The notes: generated from the sequence alone by a model not told the origin. A stretch of DNA of 64,000 nt from Anaerosomatales bacterium (GCA_029210645.1 JARGFT010000008.1:46728-110727), one strand, 5' to 3'; numbered from the stretch's first letter, positions 18,140-28,416 are shown. A program made the numbers and translations.

Positions 18140-20578
18140 ATGCCCGACATCCTCTCACGCCTGGGCCGTGACGTGCTGGTTATCGACGGCGCGTTCGGGA
18201 CGATGCTACAGCGCGCGGGCATCCCGCCGGAGCAATGCCCCGAACAGCTCAACCTCACCGCGCCCGAGATCGTCGCGGGCATCCACCGAGACTACGTCCT
18301 CGCGGGAGCCGACTGCGTCAGCAGCAACTCCTTCGGCGGCTCGCGCCCGAAGCTCGACGAGTACGGTCTGGGCGATCAGGTGGTCGAGCTCAACCGGGCC
18401 GCGGTGCGTGTCGCACGCGAGTCGGGCGCCCAGCACGTGCTTGCCGATGTCGGCCCGACGGGGCTCGTCCTGGAACCGCTGGGCACGGCATCCTTCGAGC
18501 TCGTCTTCGAGGTGTTCGCCGAACAGGTCACGGCGCTGGCGGCCGAGGACCCCGACGCCATCATCATCGAGACGATGACCGACATCGCCGAGGCCCGCTG
18601 TGCGGTGCTTGCCGCCCGCTCCGTGTGCGAGCTGCCGGTCTTCGCGTCGGTGACCTTCGGGCTCGGCGGGGTGATGGACATCTCCGGCACCGACCCGGCG
18701 ACCGCCGCCGTCATCCTGGAGGCTGCCGGCGCGAGCGCGGTCGGCATGAACTGCGGGCTGGGCCCCGAGCAGATGCTCCCGTACGTCGAGGCGATGACGG
18801 CCGCGACCGCGCTGCCGGTCATCGTGCAGCCCAACGCCGGGCTGCCGCGCCTCGAAGACGGCCGGACGGTGTTCCCCGGGACCGCCGACGAGATGGGCGG
18901 CTTGGCCGCGAGGTTCGTGCGCGCAGGCGCGTCGCTCGTCGGCTCGTGCTGTGGTTCTTCGCCGGCGTTTACCGGCGCCATCGTCGACTTTGCCAAGGAG
19001 CTGCCGGTCGTCGAGGGTCGGGTCGGACTGCCCGGCGTGGTCATCGCCGGTCCCCGGCGTACGCTGCGGATCGGAGCGGGAGCACCCATCGCGAAGATCG
19101 GCGAGCGCATCAACCCCACCGGTAAGCCGGAGCTCGCCGAGTCGCTGCGTGCCGGCTCGATGTCGGTCGTGCGCGCCTACGCCGCCGAGCAGGAACAGGC
19201 CGGCGCCAGCGCGCTCGACGTGAACGTCGGTGCGGCCGGCGTCGACGCGCCATCGGCCCTGCGCTCGGCGGTGCTGGCGCTCTCCGGCGGCAGCGACCTG
19301 CCGCTCGTACTGGACAACACCGACCCTGCCGCGCTCGAGCCCGCGCTGCGCATCTATCCGGGCCGCGCGCTCATCAACTCCGTCAACGGCGCGGACGACT
19401 CGCTCGACTCGATCCTGCCGCTTGCCGCCCGGTACGGCGCCGCCGTGGTCGCGCTCGCACTGGATGACGAGGGGATTCCCGCCGACGTAGCGGGCCGAGT
19501 CGCGATCGTCGAGCGCATCCGGGCTCTCGCCCACGCCGCCGGACTGAGCGACGCGGACCTTCTCGTGGACACGCTCGTGATGACGGCGGCCACCGATCCG
19601 GATGCGCCGCGCACCACGGTGGAGTCCATGGCAGCGGTCCGTGCGGGCGGACTTGCCACGCTCCTCGGCGTGAGCAACGTGAGCCACGGCCTGCCGACCC
19701 GCCCCGAGCTCAACGCGGCGTTCGTCTCGGCGGCTGCGGCATCCGGGCTCGACGCGGCCATCGTCAACCCGTCCGACGCGGTCGTCTCCGGGGCGGTCGG
19801 TCTGGCCGACTCCGCGCGGGCGGCGGGCGCCAGCCCGGACGCACACGGCGACGTGTGGGCGGCCTGGGATGCCGCGTACGCCGCTGCGCTCGCGCGTACG
19901 GCGGGCGGCGAGTCGGGTGCTGTCGCGGCACGTGCGGCCGACACGCGTTCGGACGGCGAGCGTCTCGCCGATGCCGTGTCGCGGGGAGATGCCGACGGTG
20001 CCCCGGCTCTCGTTGATGCCCTTGTCGAAGGCGGCATGGCGCCCGGCCGGGTCATCGGCGAGGTGCTGACCCCTGCGATCCAGCGCCTCGGCGACGCATT
20101 CGGCAGGGGAGAGGCGTTCCTGCCGCAGCTCATGGTGGCCGCCGAGGCGATGAAGGCCGCCGTCGCGCGCGTGAAGACCTACCTGCCCGAGGACGCGGGT
20201 GCGTCGGAGGGTAGCGTCGTGTTCGCCACGGTGAAGGGCGACATCCACTCGATCGGCAAGGACATCTGCGTCTCGCTGCTGGAGAGCCAGGGATTCGACG
20301 TCAACGACCTGGGCGTGGACGTTCCGGCCGACCGCGTGCTCGAAGCTCTCGGCGATGCCGACGTCGTGTGCCTCTCGGCGCTGATGACCACGACACTTCC
20401 GGCGATGGAGGCCACGGTGCGCGCGATCGCAGGAGAGCACGAGGGCGTGCCGGTGTTCGTCGGCGGCGCGGTGGTCACGGGCTCGTGGGCCGAGAGCGTC
20501 GGCGCAGGGTACTCTGATGATGCACCGGGCTGCGTGAGAGCGGTCCGCGAGGCGGTTGCCGCAAGGAGGCAGGGATGA
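18140..20578 (+). CDS. metH: Methionine synthase-type protein (Hcy methyltransferase, pterin-binding and B12-binding domains, no reactivation domain)
   Basis: DGAFGTMLQRAG, GSCCGSSPAFTGA, GERINPTGK, DIHSIGKDICVSLLESQGFDVNDLGVDVP. Confidence 0.92.
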   Translation: MPDILSRLGRDVLVIDGAFGTMLQRAGIPPEQCPEQLNLTAPEIVAGIHRDYVLAGADCVSSNSFGGSRPKLDEYGLGDQVVELNRAAVRVARESGAQHVLADVGPTGLVLEPLGTASFELVFEVFAEQVTALAAEDPDAIIIETMTDIAEARCAVLAARSVCELPVFASVTFGLGGVMDISGTDPATAAVILEAAGASAVGMNCGLGPEQMLPYVEAMTAATALPVIVQPNAGLPRLEDGRTVFPGTADEMGGLAARFVRAGASLVGSCCGSSPAFTGAIVDFAKELPVVEGRVGLPGVVIAGPRRTLRIGAGAPIAKIGERINPTGKPELAESLRAGSMSVVRAYAAEQEQAGASALDVNVGAAGVDAPSALRSAVLALSGGSDLPLVLDNTDPAALEPALRIYPGRALINSVNGADDSLDSILPLAARYGAAVVALALDDEGIPADVAGRVAIVERIRALAHAAGLSDADLLVDTLVMTAATDPDAPRTTVESMAAVRAGGLATLLGVSNVSHGLPTRPELNAAFVSAAAASGLDAAIVNPSDAVVSGAVGLADSARAAGASPDAHGDVWAAWDAAYAAALARTAGGESGAVAARAADTRSDGERLADAVSRGDADGAPALVDALVEGGMAPGRVIGEVLTPAIQRLGDAFGRGEAFLPQLMVAAEAMKAAVARVKTYLPEDAGASEGSVVFATVKGDIHSIGKDICVSLLESQGFDVNDLGVDVPADRVLEALGDADVVCLSALMTTTLPAMEATVRAIAGEHEGVPVFVGGAVVTGSWAESVGAGYSDDAPGCVRAVREAVAARRQG

Positions 20579-21288
20579 TCATCACCAAGCCGCGCGAGTG
20601 GGAGCGCATCCTGCGCAACCTCGACGAGGTGCATGCGCGCACGGTCTTCATCATGGGATGCGGGCAGTGTGCGACCGTCGCTCACACGGGCGGCGAGACC
20701 GAGATCCTCGAAGCGAAGACGCGGCTCGAGGCGGAAGGCCGCCGGGTCACCGGCTGGGCAGTCGGTGAGGTCGCCTGTCACTCGGGAGGCACGCGCCTGG
20801 AGGCCCGTCGCAACTCCGGAAGCATCGAGGACGCCGACGCGGTGCTCGTACTCTCGTGCGGCGCGGGCGTCCAGACCGTCGCGGATGCCATGAGCAAGCC
20901 GGTCTTCCCCGGGCTGGAGAGCGTGTTCCTCGGCAACGTGGTGCGCCACGGAGTGTTCGAGGAGCGGTGTCAGATGTGCGGCGACTGCGTCCTCGACCTC
21001 ACTGGCGGCATCTGCCCCGTGACCACCTGTCCGAAGGGGCTGCTCAACGGTCCCTGCGGCGGCATGTGGGACGGCATGTGCGAGGTGCTGACCGACCGCG
21101 AGTGCACGCACGTGCGGATCCAACGCCGCCTGGCCGAGCAGGGTCGCGTCGCCGCCCACACCATCGTCCCGCCGAAAGACTTCAGCGCCAAGCTCAAGCC
21201 CGGGAGCGTCAACCTGCGCGAGGGTCGCGAGCGCGGGCGCAGGAAGCCCTCCGCACCCGGGGGCCCAGAGGGCGAGGGGGGCCGATGA
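20575..21288 (+). CDS. metV: Methylenetetrahydrofolate reductase C-terminal-type FeS protein (MetV)
   Basis: FIMGCGQCATVAHTGGE, CQMCGDCVLDLTGGICPVTTCPKGLLNGPCGG. Confidence 0.87.
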   Translation: MIITKPREWERILRNLDEVHARTVFIMGCGQCATVAHTGGETEILEAKTRLEAEGRRVTGWAVGEVACHSGGTRLEARRNSGSIEDADAVLVLSCGAGVQTVADAMSKPVFPGLESVFLGNVVRHGVFEERCQMCGDCVLDLTGGICPVTTCPKGLLNGPCGGMWDGMCEVLTDRECTHVRIQRRLAEQGRVAAHTIVPPKDFSAKLKPGSVNLREGRERGRRKPSAPGGPEGEGGR

Positions 21289-22157
21289 GCCGCCTCCGCG
21301 AGCTGCTCGAGCGGGGAGAGTTCGTCGTGACCGGCGAGGTCGCACCGCCGCTCGGCACCGACATGAGCGCGATGATGCGCTCGGTCGCCGTTCTCGGCCC
21401 GGTGACCGACGCGCTGAACGTGACCGACAACCAGGGAGCCACGCTGCATCTGTCCAGCCTCGCAGCGTCCCGTGCGGTGCTCGAGGCGGGATTCGAGCCG
21501 ATTTTCCAGCAGACCTGCCGCGACCGGAACCGGCTCGCGCTCCAGTCCGACCTGCTCGCGGCCGCCACGCTCGGCCTGCAAAACGTGCTCATCGTCACCG
21601 GGGACGACCCGCGTGGCGGTGACCACCCGCAGGCAAAGGGCGTCTTCGATCTCGATTCATCGCAGCTCATCGAGATCGCGACCGGTATGAACGACGGGCG
21701 TGACATGCTCGGCCGGGAGATGGCGGGGGGCACCGATCTCTACATCGGAGCGGCCGCCTTCCCCGAGGCCGAGCCCTTCGACATCCAGTCGGCACGCGCC
21801 ATCCGCAAGATAGAGGCGGGCGCGCGCTTCTTCCAGACGCAGGCGGTGATGGACGTCGAGCGCTTCGCGCAGGCCGTGGAGGCGTGGCGGCCCCATGGGG
21901 TCAAGGTCATCGCCGGGATACTGCTGCTCAAGAGCCCGCGTGTGATCGACTTCATCAACACGAGACTGGCCGGCCTCATGGTTCCTGACGACCTTGCCGA
22001 GCGGATCAGAAGCGCTGGCGATCCCTTCGAGGAGTCCGTGCGACTTGCGATCGAGCAGGTCCGTGCGGTTCGCGAGATAGCGGACGGTGTGCACATCATG
22101 CCGCTCGGCGCCGACGAGGCGGTCGTCAGGATCCTCGAGGGGGCCGGCATCCGGTAG
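21285..22157 (+). CDS. metF: Methylenetetrahydrofolate reductase
   Basis: FVVTGEVAPPLGTD..DALNVTDNQGATLHLSS..NVLIVTGDDPRGGDHPQAKGVFDLDS. Confidence 0.9.
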   Translation: MSRLRELLERGEFVVTGEVAPPLGTDMSAMMRSVAVLGPVTDALNVTDNQGATLHLSSLAASRAVLEAGFEPIFQQTCRDRNRLALQSDLLAAATLGLQNVLIVTGDDPRGGDHPQAKGVFDLDSSQLIEIATGMNDGRDMLGREMAGGTDLYIGAAAFPEAEPFDIQSARAIRKIEAGARFFQTQAVMDVERFAQAVEAWRPHGVKVIAGILLLKSPRVIDFINTRLAGLMVPDDLAERIRSAGDPFEESVRLAIEQVRAVREIADGVHIMPLGADEAVVRILEGAGIR

Positions 22158-22209
22158 GGACCGACCGCGCCCGACAGGGCGTTGCCGGGAATGTATGTAA
22201 CGAGACGCC

Positions 22210-23217
22210 ATGCGCGTTCTGCCAGCGCCGGTCCTGGTGACGGAGCGTGGACCCCATATGGACGTGCGCACCAAGGCGGTGACCGAACGGCTCTTCCCGC
22301 AGAGGTCGAGTCGCTGGCTGGCGTACGCTCTCGTCACGTCGTTCCTGATCGTTCTCGGCGGCAGCCTCCTCATGTACAGTCTCTTCGCCGCCCAGCCGGT
22401 AGAGACGAGCATCGCGAACAACGAGGGGCAGCAGTCGATCACCGCGCTGATCGACCGGACCCCCGGCGGCCCCTCTCAATGGACCCCGTACATCGCGGTT
22501 CTCAAGCAGATGCAGGACCAGATGCGGGTGCCGGTGCGGGCGAAGTACGTTGCCGGGCGTGCCGCGGTGACCGACGCGATGGCCGACCCGCAGATCGACG
22601 CGGCATTCGTGTCGATCTACCAGTATCTGGTGCTTGAGGACGACACGGAGTGGGAGCTGCTCGCAACGCCGATCGTCGACGGCCGGCCGCTCGAGACGGC
22701 GGTCATCGCGGTGCGTGCCGACTCGCCTTACCGTAGCTTCGAAGACCTCAGGGGGACGAGCATAGCGCTTGCGCCCGGCGCGTCGATCCGAGGGTTCGCG
22801 TACGCCGGCTGGCTTGCGGTGCGCTCCGGCAGCACGCTCGACGGCTTCTTCGGCGCGGTGCACACCGGAGGGGAGCACGTCGAGAACCTCGAGCACCTTG
22901 CCGCAGGTGACGTCGACGTCGCGTGCGTGGGGCGCTCTCACTTGCTCGCCTGGCCTCCCGAGACTTTTCGCGTGGTGTCCGAGTCGCCGGAGATGGGTCT
23001 GCCGCCGATACTCATGCGAACGCGTCTGCCGGAGTACTTCCGGGACAACCTGAAGGCCGGGCTGCGGGGTTTGGGCCCGGGTGCGGGCTTGCCGGCCGAC
23101 GGGCCGGTCGGGGGATTCTACTTCCCGACTGCTGCCGACTACGATTTCGCGCGGACCCTCCTCGAGTACGTGGACCTGAGCGTCCTCGAGCAGCAGTGGG
23201 GCAGGGGCGATGAGTGA
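22210..23217 (+). CDS. PhnD-like periplasmic-binding protein, membrane-anchored (ATG 22258 is an alternative start)
   Basis: N-terminal TM; SFEDLRGTSIALAPGASIRGFAYAGW typical of the PhnD/phosphonate-binding fold; overlaps the histidine kinase gene. Confidence 0.75.
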   Translation: MRVLPAPVLVTERGPHMDVRTKAVTERLFPQRSSRWLAYALVTSFLIVLGGSLLMYSLFAAQPVETSIANNEGQQSITALIDRTPGGPSQWTPYIAVLKQMQDQMRVPVRAKYVAGRAAVTDAMADPQIDAAFVSIYQYLVLEDDTEWELLATPIVDGRPLETAVIAVRADSPYRSFEDLRGTSIALAPGASIRGFAYAGWLAVRSGSTLDGFFGAVHTGGEHVENLEHLAAGDVDVACVGRSHLLAWPPETFRVVSESPEMGLPPILMRTRLPEYFRDNLKAGLRGLGPGAGLPADGPVGGFYFPTAADYDFARTLLEYVDLSVLEQQWGRGDE

Positions 23218-24787
23218 CATCGGCCTAGCGAACGAGCAGGATTCAGGGTTGCGCTCTGTCCGCTCGCTCCGCACGCGCTTCGTCGCGCTGGTACTCCTCG
23301 GGGAGTTGTTGTTCGCACTTGTGGTCGGCGTGACGGTCGGCGTGTACAGTGCGCGAACCGCTGCCACAGAGCGGCGCCAATCGCTCGAACGGGTGAGCCT
23401 GGCGACCGCCGCCGCACTCGCTCCGATGATCGCCGATCAGGACATCGCTCGCGTCCAAGCGCTCATGGACAGCATCATGGCCAGCGATACGACAGGCGAG
23501 ATCGAGTGCATCCAGGTTCTCGACGGGACCGATGCGCCGATCGCGTACAGCGCGCCCGAGGGGGTGGCGACCTGCGAGACCTATCTCGGCAACGACACGC
23601 CCTTCGGCGTGCTCACCCGGCCCCAGACCGTCCGCGCCCCGGTGATCGTGGAAGGATTCGAGATCGCCACGGTCTTGATGAACTTCGGGCCTCCTGACCT
23701 GCTCCAGGTGTTGGGAAGTCATGCCATCGCGGCGTTCATCGTGGTGCTCTCCGTCGCGCTCGTCTCGGCTCCCTGGACAGCCTGGCTCGTCCTGCGAACC
23801 GTCATCGAACCGATCGCACGCCTGCGTGATGGAGCCCACATGCTGGCCGAGGGCGAGGAGGGCGTGACGCTGGACACCGGCCGGCGCGATGAGATCGGCG
23901 AACTGGCCCGGACCTTCGAGGAGACGGTCCGGCAGCTTGCGGACAAGGAGCGCCGGCTCGAGATCTCCCTCGCGAGCCTTGAAGAGGCGTACGAGGACCA
24001 GAGCAAAGCCCGCAAGGCGCTCGAGGAGGTCGCTCGCATGAAGTCGGACTTCGTGGCGGTCGCCTCGCACGAACTGCGCACTCCGCTCTCGGTGATCAGG
24101 CTGTACGCGGAGATGCTGGAGGAAGGGGAGCTCGGCGGGTTGTCCGAGGAGTCGCACGAGGCCATCTCGTCGATAGCGTCGGCCGCCTCCCGCCTCAGCT
24201 CGATCGTCTCGGACCTCATGGATGCGGCGCTTCTCGAGCGAGGTCTGATGCCGCTCGAGTTCAGCCGCGTGGAACTCGACAAGACGGTTCGTGCATCGGT
24301 GAGGGATGCCAACACTCTCGCGGCCGCCCGCGGGGTTCGCGTGGTGCTCGGCGACGACGTTCCCGAGATCGATGCGTGGATCGACCCGCTGCGCATCCGT
24401 CAGCTCCTGGACAACCTCATATTCAACGCGGTCAAGTACTCCGACGGGGCACCGGAGGTGCAGGTCCGGCTACGAGACGAGGGCGATCACGCGGGTATCG
24501 ACGTGATCGACTCCGGCCGGGGGGTGCGCGAGGACCAGCGCAACGAGCTGTTCAAGCTCTTTGCCAAGCTGGACTCCGAGGACAGCCGCGACACGGCCGG
24601 ACTCGGGCTGGGGCTCGCTATCAGCGCGCGGATCGCCGAGGCGCACGGCGGGTCGATCATCTACGCGGACAACCCGCTCGGCAAGGGCTCGATCTTCACG
24701 CTCAAACTCCCGATCGGAGATGCCAGCGTGTCGAGGCAGGACGCGTCGATATCGGTCGTCAGCGAGGGGGGCAGCGGTGACCAGTGA
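23210..24787 (+). CDS. HAMP sensor histidine kinase
   Basis: Two TMs, HAMP, ASHELRTPLSVIRLYAEML H-box, DSGRGV, GLGLAISARIAEAHGG. Confidence 0.93.
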   Translation: MSDIGLANEQDSGLRSVRSLRTRFVALVLLGELLFALVVGVTVGVYSARTAATERRQSLERVSLATAAALAPMIADQDIARVQALMDSIMASDTTGEIECIQVLDGTDAPIAYSAPEGVATCETYLGNDTPFGVLTRPQTVRAPVIVEGFEIATVLMNFGPPDLLQVLGSHAIAAFIVVLSVALVSAPWTAWLVLRTVIEPIARLRDGAHMLAEGEEGVTLDTGRRDEIGELARTFEETVRQLADKERRLEISLASLEEAYEDQSKARKALEEVARMKSDFVAVASHELRTPLSVIRLYAEMLEEGELGGLSEESHEAISSIASAASRLSSIVSDLMDAALLERGLMPLEFSRVELDKTVRASVRDANTLAAARGVRVVLGDDVPEIDAWIDPLRIRQLLDNLIFNAVKYSDGAPEVQVRLRDEGDHAGIDVIDSGRGVREDQRNELFKLFAKLDSEDSRDTAGLGLGLAISARIAEAHGGSIIYADNPLGKGSIFTLKLPIGDASVSRQDASISVVSEGGSGDQ

Positions 24788-25535
24788 CGAGGTGGCGCTC
24801 CACGGGCTGATGCGGGTGCTGGTCGTAGACGACGACATCCAGCTTCTGCGCGGACTCACTATCTCGCTCTCGCACGAGGGATACGAGGTCACAACGGTGT
24901 CGAGCGGAGCGAGGGTGCTCGATGCCATCGCCCAGGTCGACCCCCACGTGGTCCTGCTCGACGTGATGATGCCCGGCATCGACGGCTGGGAGGTCCTGCG
25001 CCGCATCCGGGCCAACGCGAGCACCATCAACCTGCCCGTGCTCATGCTGACCGCCAAGGACTCCGAGGACGCCAAGGTGCACGGCTTCTCCCTCGGCGCC
25101 GACGACTACCTCACCAAGCCGTTCAGCATCCGGGAGCTCCGGTGTCGGGTGGCCGCGCTCCTCCGTCGCACGGCGAGTGCGGAGCAGGCCCCGTCGGAGT
25201 CGGTACAGATCCCCGTGACCGCCGGTTCGTCCGGGTTCGAGTTTGTGGAGTCACGCGACGTCTTCTACATCGAGGGTATCCGGAACTACACGTACGTCCA
25301 CACCTACGACGGTCGCCACCTGAGCCGTCTGAGCCTCGGTGACATGGAGCGCAGGGTACCGGACACCCTGATGCGGGTGCACCGGTCCTACATCGTGAAC
25401 CTCGACCACGTGCACGGATGCCGCTGGGCGACGCGCTCGTCGTACCACCTCGTGCTCGCGGACGTGGATTCCACGGAGATCCCCGTGAGCCGCATGCTCG
25501 TATCCGAGGTCGAGCAGCGTTTGAACCTCAAGTAG
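24777..25535 (+). CDS. Response regulator with LytTR DNA-binding domain
   Basis: VLVVDDDIQLL..VVLLDVMMPGIDGW..TAKD receiver; RDVFYIEGIRNYTYVHTYDGRHLSRLSLGDMERRV..VHRSYIVNLDHV LytTR. Confidence 0.93.
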   Translation: MTSDEVALHGLMRVLVVDDDIQLLRGLTISLSHEGYEVTTVSSGARVLDAIAQVDPHVVLLDVMMPGIDGWEVLRRIRANASTINLPVLMLTAKDSEDAKVHGFSLGADDYLTKPFSIRELRCRVAALLRRTASAEQAPSESVQIPVTAGSSGFEFVESRDVFYIEGIRNYTYVHTYDGRHLSRLSLGDMERRVPDTLMRVHRSYIVNLDHVHGCRWATRSSYHLVLADVDSTEIPVSRMLVSEVEQRLNLK

Positions 25536-25550
25536 CCGACCCGCCCGCTC

Positions 25551-26189
25551 CTAGGGCTCGGCGTGGCCGAGCAGGATGCGGATCGCGGCATGGGCCTGAT
25601 GTGCCGCAGCGACCATCACGCGCGAGGCGAGTAGCGGCAGGCCGTCGCGCACGTCGCTGGTGCAATCGCCTACCAGGTAGAAGTGCTCGCCGATCTGCTC
25701 GGTCAGCACGTCGTTCGCCGATCGGACTCCCGCCAGTCCGGATGCCCCGACGAGTGGCAGCTCCGGCGCCGCCCCGCAGAGCACGTTGGTGATCATCGCC
25801 TTGACCTCGGCGCGGTCGACCGCCTCGATCACCACGTCCGCAGCTCCGACGGTGGCGAGCAGGTTCTCGGCGGTCATGCACTCGTGTACGAGGGTGAGCG
25901 CTGCGCCCGGGTCGATGCGGCGCAGCGTCTCGGCGAGCGCGTCTGTCTTGCGCATGCCGACCTGGTCGCGGAAGAAGAGTTGCCGGTTGAGGTTGCCCTC
26001 CTCGACGACGTCGAAGTCGATCAGCGTGAGGTGGCCCACACCCGAGCGCAGGAGCATCGCCGCGGCGTTACTGCCGAGCCCGCCACAACCGATGATCGCC
26101 ACGTGCGACGCCGCGAGTCGGGCGCGCATCGCGGGATCGTCGCTCGGTACGAGGGGTGGCGGACAGGCGTTGTGTTCGTCTGCGGGCAC
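25551..26189 (-). CDS. ThiF/MoeB/HesA family adenylyltransferase
   Basis: SHVAIIGCGGLGSNAAAMLLRSGVGHLTLIDFDVVEEGNLNRQLFF. Confidence 0.9.
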   Translation of the reverse strand: MPADEHNACPPPLVPSDDPAMRARLAASHVAIIGCGGLGSNAAAMLLRSGVGHLTLIDFDVVEEGNLNRQLFFRDQVGMRKTDALAETLRRIDPGAALTLVHECMTAENLLATVGAADVVIEAVDRAEVKAMITNVLCGAAPELPLVGASGLAGVRSANDVLTEQIGEHFYLVGDCTSDVRDGLPLLASRVMVAAAHQAHAAIRILLGHAEP

Positions 26190-26191
26190 CG

Positions 26192-26431
26192 CTAACCACC
26201 AGCGACCGGTGGAAAGATCGCAAGCCGGTCTCCCTCGGCAAGGACGGTGTCCTCGTCAGCGTGCCGCCCGTTGATGAAGAGCACGCGCGGCTCGTCAGGC
26301 AGGCCGAGCGATTCGATCACCGCGCCCACAGTCGTGCCCTCGGGCAGATCGAACGCGCGCGGCTTGCGCCCGGCCTCGCCGTCGGGCTGGAAGCTGGAGA
26401 GGTGTGCGAAAAGCGCGACGTTGACCTGCAT
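26192..26431 (-). CDS. MoaD/ThiS-like ubiquitin-fold sulfur carrier
   Basis: VNVALFAHLSSF..VLFINGRHADEDTVLAEGDRLAIFPPVAGG ending in GG. Confidence 0.9.
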   Translation of the reverse strand: MQVNVALFAHLSSFQPDGEAGRKPRAFDLPEGTTVGAVIESLGLPDEPRVLFINGRHADEDTVLAEGDRLAIFPPVAGG

Positions 26432-26501
26432 GTGCAGCCCTTCGGAAGAAAGCGCGAGGGGCGCGGGGCGTGCCCGCACCCCTCGCATCGGTACCCGATA
26501 C

Positions 26502-28280
26502 CTACGAGATACCCATCTTAGCTGCCGTCTCCGGCACGAAGTCGAACACGCTGTCCAGGTCCTCATCGGTGACCTGGAAGACGATGTCGTGCGGAGGCAG
26601 CGGCACGGACTTGAAGAACCCGGGCAGCCGGTCGTCGGCGGCCGTGAAGCCGGCCTTCTCGTTGAAGAGCCGCTCGAAGACGAGGGTCTCCTTGCCGAGC
26701 TGCATGAGCGCGTCGGGATCCCACGAGTCTCCGGTGTGCGCCTCGACCATGTCGTGGATGGCGGTGAACGCATCCGGGATGTCGAGGACCGCGAACGCCA
26801 CGAAGATGCACAGCCCCACGCTGTCGAGCATCGCGGTGGCGATCTGCAGGTTCTTCGAGAGCTCGGCCTGTCCCTCGGGCTTCAGCGGATCGACGGTTCC
26901 GCCGACGCTCAGGATGTTGGCAGTGATCGTGTAGCCGGCCGTGTGATCGGCGCCCTGGGGAGTGGTTGCGTATGTAACGCCGATACCCATGACAGAACGC
27001 GGGTCGTACGCCGGCAGCGCCTGGCTCTTGACCACGGGGATGTGCGCGACACCGAACTGCTTACCGGTCGCAAGCGCTCCGTCCCAGATCACGCGACCGG
27101 GCACTCCGCCGTCAGCACCGCTCATGAGCGCGTCAAGTGCGCCCTTGGCGTCGCCGAACTCGAGCTTGCCCGAGTCCATGTAGACGGCGAGCGTGGCGCC
27201 CATCTCGATGGTGTCCAGACCGAGGTCTCCGCACGCGCGGTCGAGCTCGGCGATATCGTCGAGGTCACCGATGCCGCAGTCGGCACCCATCGACCACACG
27301 GTTTCGTACTCCGGTCCCTTGGTCTTGTAGTGGCCGTCCTTGTCCATCCAGTAGCGCGAGCACTGGATGGTGCATCCGGTGTGGCAGCCGTGGTGCTCGT
27401 GGCCGCCGCGGGCCTTGATCGTCTCGGCCTGGCGCTCGCCGCCGATGTCGTCGGCCTTCTCGAAGGAGCCCTCCGAGAAGTTGCGCGTCGGCAATCCGCC
27501 GGCCTCGGAGAGGATGTTGGTAAGGACGTTGGTGCCGTACGCCGGAAGCGCCTGTCCGGTGACCGCGTGCTCCTTGAGCGCCGCGGCGAACCGCTTCATC
27601 GCGGCCTGGAACGCCTCCTTGTCGGCGTGTTCGGTGTACTGCAGGCCCTTGTCCGAGAGCACGATCGCCTTCAGGCCCTTGCTGCCCATGACCGAGCCGA
27701 GGCCTCCACGACCGGCGAACCGGTTCGGGTAGCCCTTCGGGTCGGAGATGGCGATGCCGGCTGCTTTCGCTCCGACCTCGCCGGCAGGGCCGGTCTGGAT
27801 GGTCGCGTAGCGGTCGTTCTCGGGACGGGTAGCAGCGATCTTGTCGGCGAGTTCGTAGTTGCCGAGTCCCGCCCACTCATCGACGCGCTCGATCTTCGTC
27901 GAGCCGTCTGCCTCGATGACGAGGCAGTAGCGGGCATCCGGATCGGCCGGCTTCCCGCTGACGATGAGCGCACCGATGCCGAGACGTGCGAATGCGTGAG
28001 CAGCCTGGCCGCCGGAGTTCGACTCCTTGATGCCGCCGGTGAGCGGGCTCTTGGCGCCGACCGACAGGCGACCGCCGTTGGGCGCACTCGTCCCGCCGAG
28101 GATGCCCGGCGAGAAGACGAGGACGTTGTCCGGACCGAGAGGATCGGCAGTGGGGGGAACCTCAGAGAAGACTATGGCGTCTGTCAGTGCCCGGCCTCCG
28201 TAGCGGCGCCAGCCTTCAGGGAGCGGTTCCCGGGTGATGCTGAGATCAGACATGTTGACGCGCAACAGGTCACGTTTCAT
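26502..28280 (-). CDS. aor: Aldehyde:ferredoxin oxidoreductase family tungsten-pterin enzyme
   Basis: YGGRALTDAIVFSEV..SPGILGGTSAPNGGRLSVGAKSPLTGGIKESNSGGQ..GRGGLGSVMGSKGLKAI. Confidence 0.93.
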   Translation of the reverse strand: MKRDLLRVNMSDLSITREPLPEGWRRYGGRALTDAIVFSEVPPTADPLGPDNVLVFSPGILGGTSAPNGGRLSVGAKSPLTGGIKESNSGGQAAHAFARLGIGALIVSGKPADPDARYCLVIEADGSTKIERVDEWAGLGNYELADKIAATRPENDRYATIQTGPAGEVGAKAAGIAISDPKGYPNRFAGRGGLGSVMGSKGLKAIVLSDKGLQYTEHADKEAFQAAMKRFAAALKEHAVTGQALPAYGTNVLTNILSEAGGLPTRNFSEGSFEKADDIGGERQAETIKARGGHEHHGCHTGCTIQCSRYWMDKDGHYKTKGPEYETVWSMGADCGIGDLDDIAELDRACGDLGLDTIEMGATLAVYMDSGKLEFGDAKGALDALMSGADGGVPGRVIWDGALATGKQFGVAHIPVVKSQALPAYDPRSVMGIGVTYATTPQGADHTAGYTITANILSVGGTVDPLKPEGQAELSKNLQIATAMLDSVGLCIFVAFAVLDIPDAFTAIHDMVEAHTGDSWDPDALMQLGKETLVFERLFNEKAGFTAADDRLPGFFKSVPLPPHDIVFQVTDEDLDSVFDFVPETAAKMGIS

Positions 28281-28321
28281 GCGCTACCTCCGATCAACGA
28301 AGTTCCCTGACAGCACAAGCA

Positions 28322-28340
28322 GAGGAGAGTAGTTCTCCTC
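28322..28340. promoter_or_regulatory. Inverted repeat upstream of aor
   Basis: GAGGAGA-GTAGT-TCTCCTC, 42-60 bp upstream of the aor start (minus strand). Confidence 0.45.
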
Positions 28341-28416
28341 ATCTTTGATGTTCCCCATAAAACAGAATTTAGGGTGGCCAGGAGAAGGGAATCCACGAAA
28401 CGCACCCATCTTGAGT

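Noticed and set aside
18206-20440. 744-aa minus-strand ORF opposite metH
   Set aside because: High-GC antisense shadow ORF; composition is low-complexity (R/H/G/D-rich) and the plus strand is a clear methionine synthase.
26247-28310. 687-aa plus-strand ORF opposite aor
   Set aside because: Shadow ORF of the AOR gene on the minus strand.
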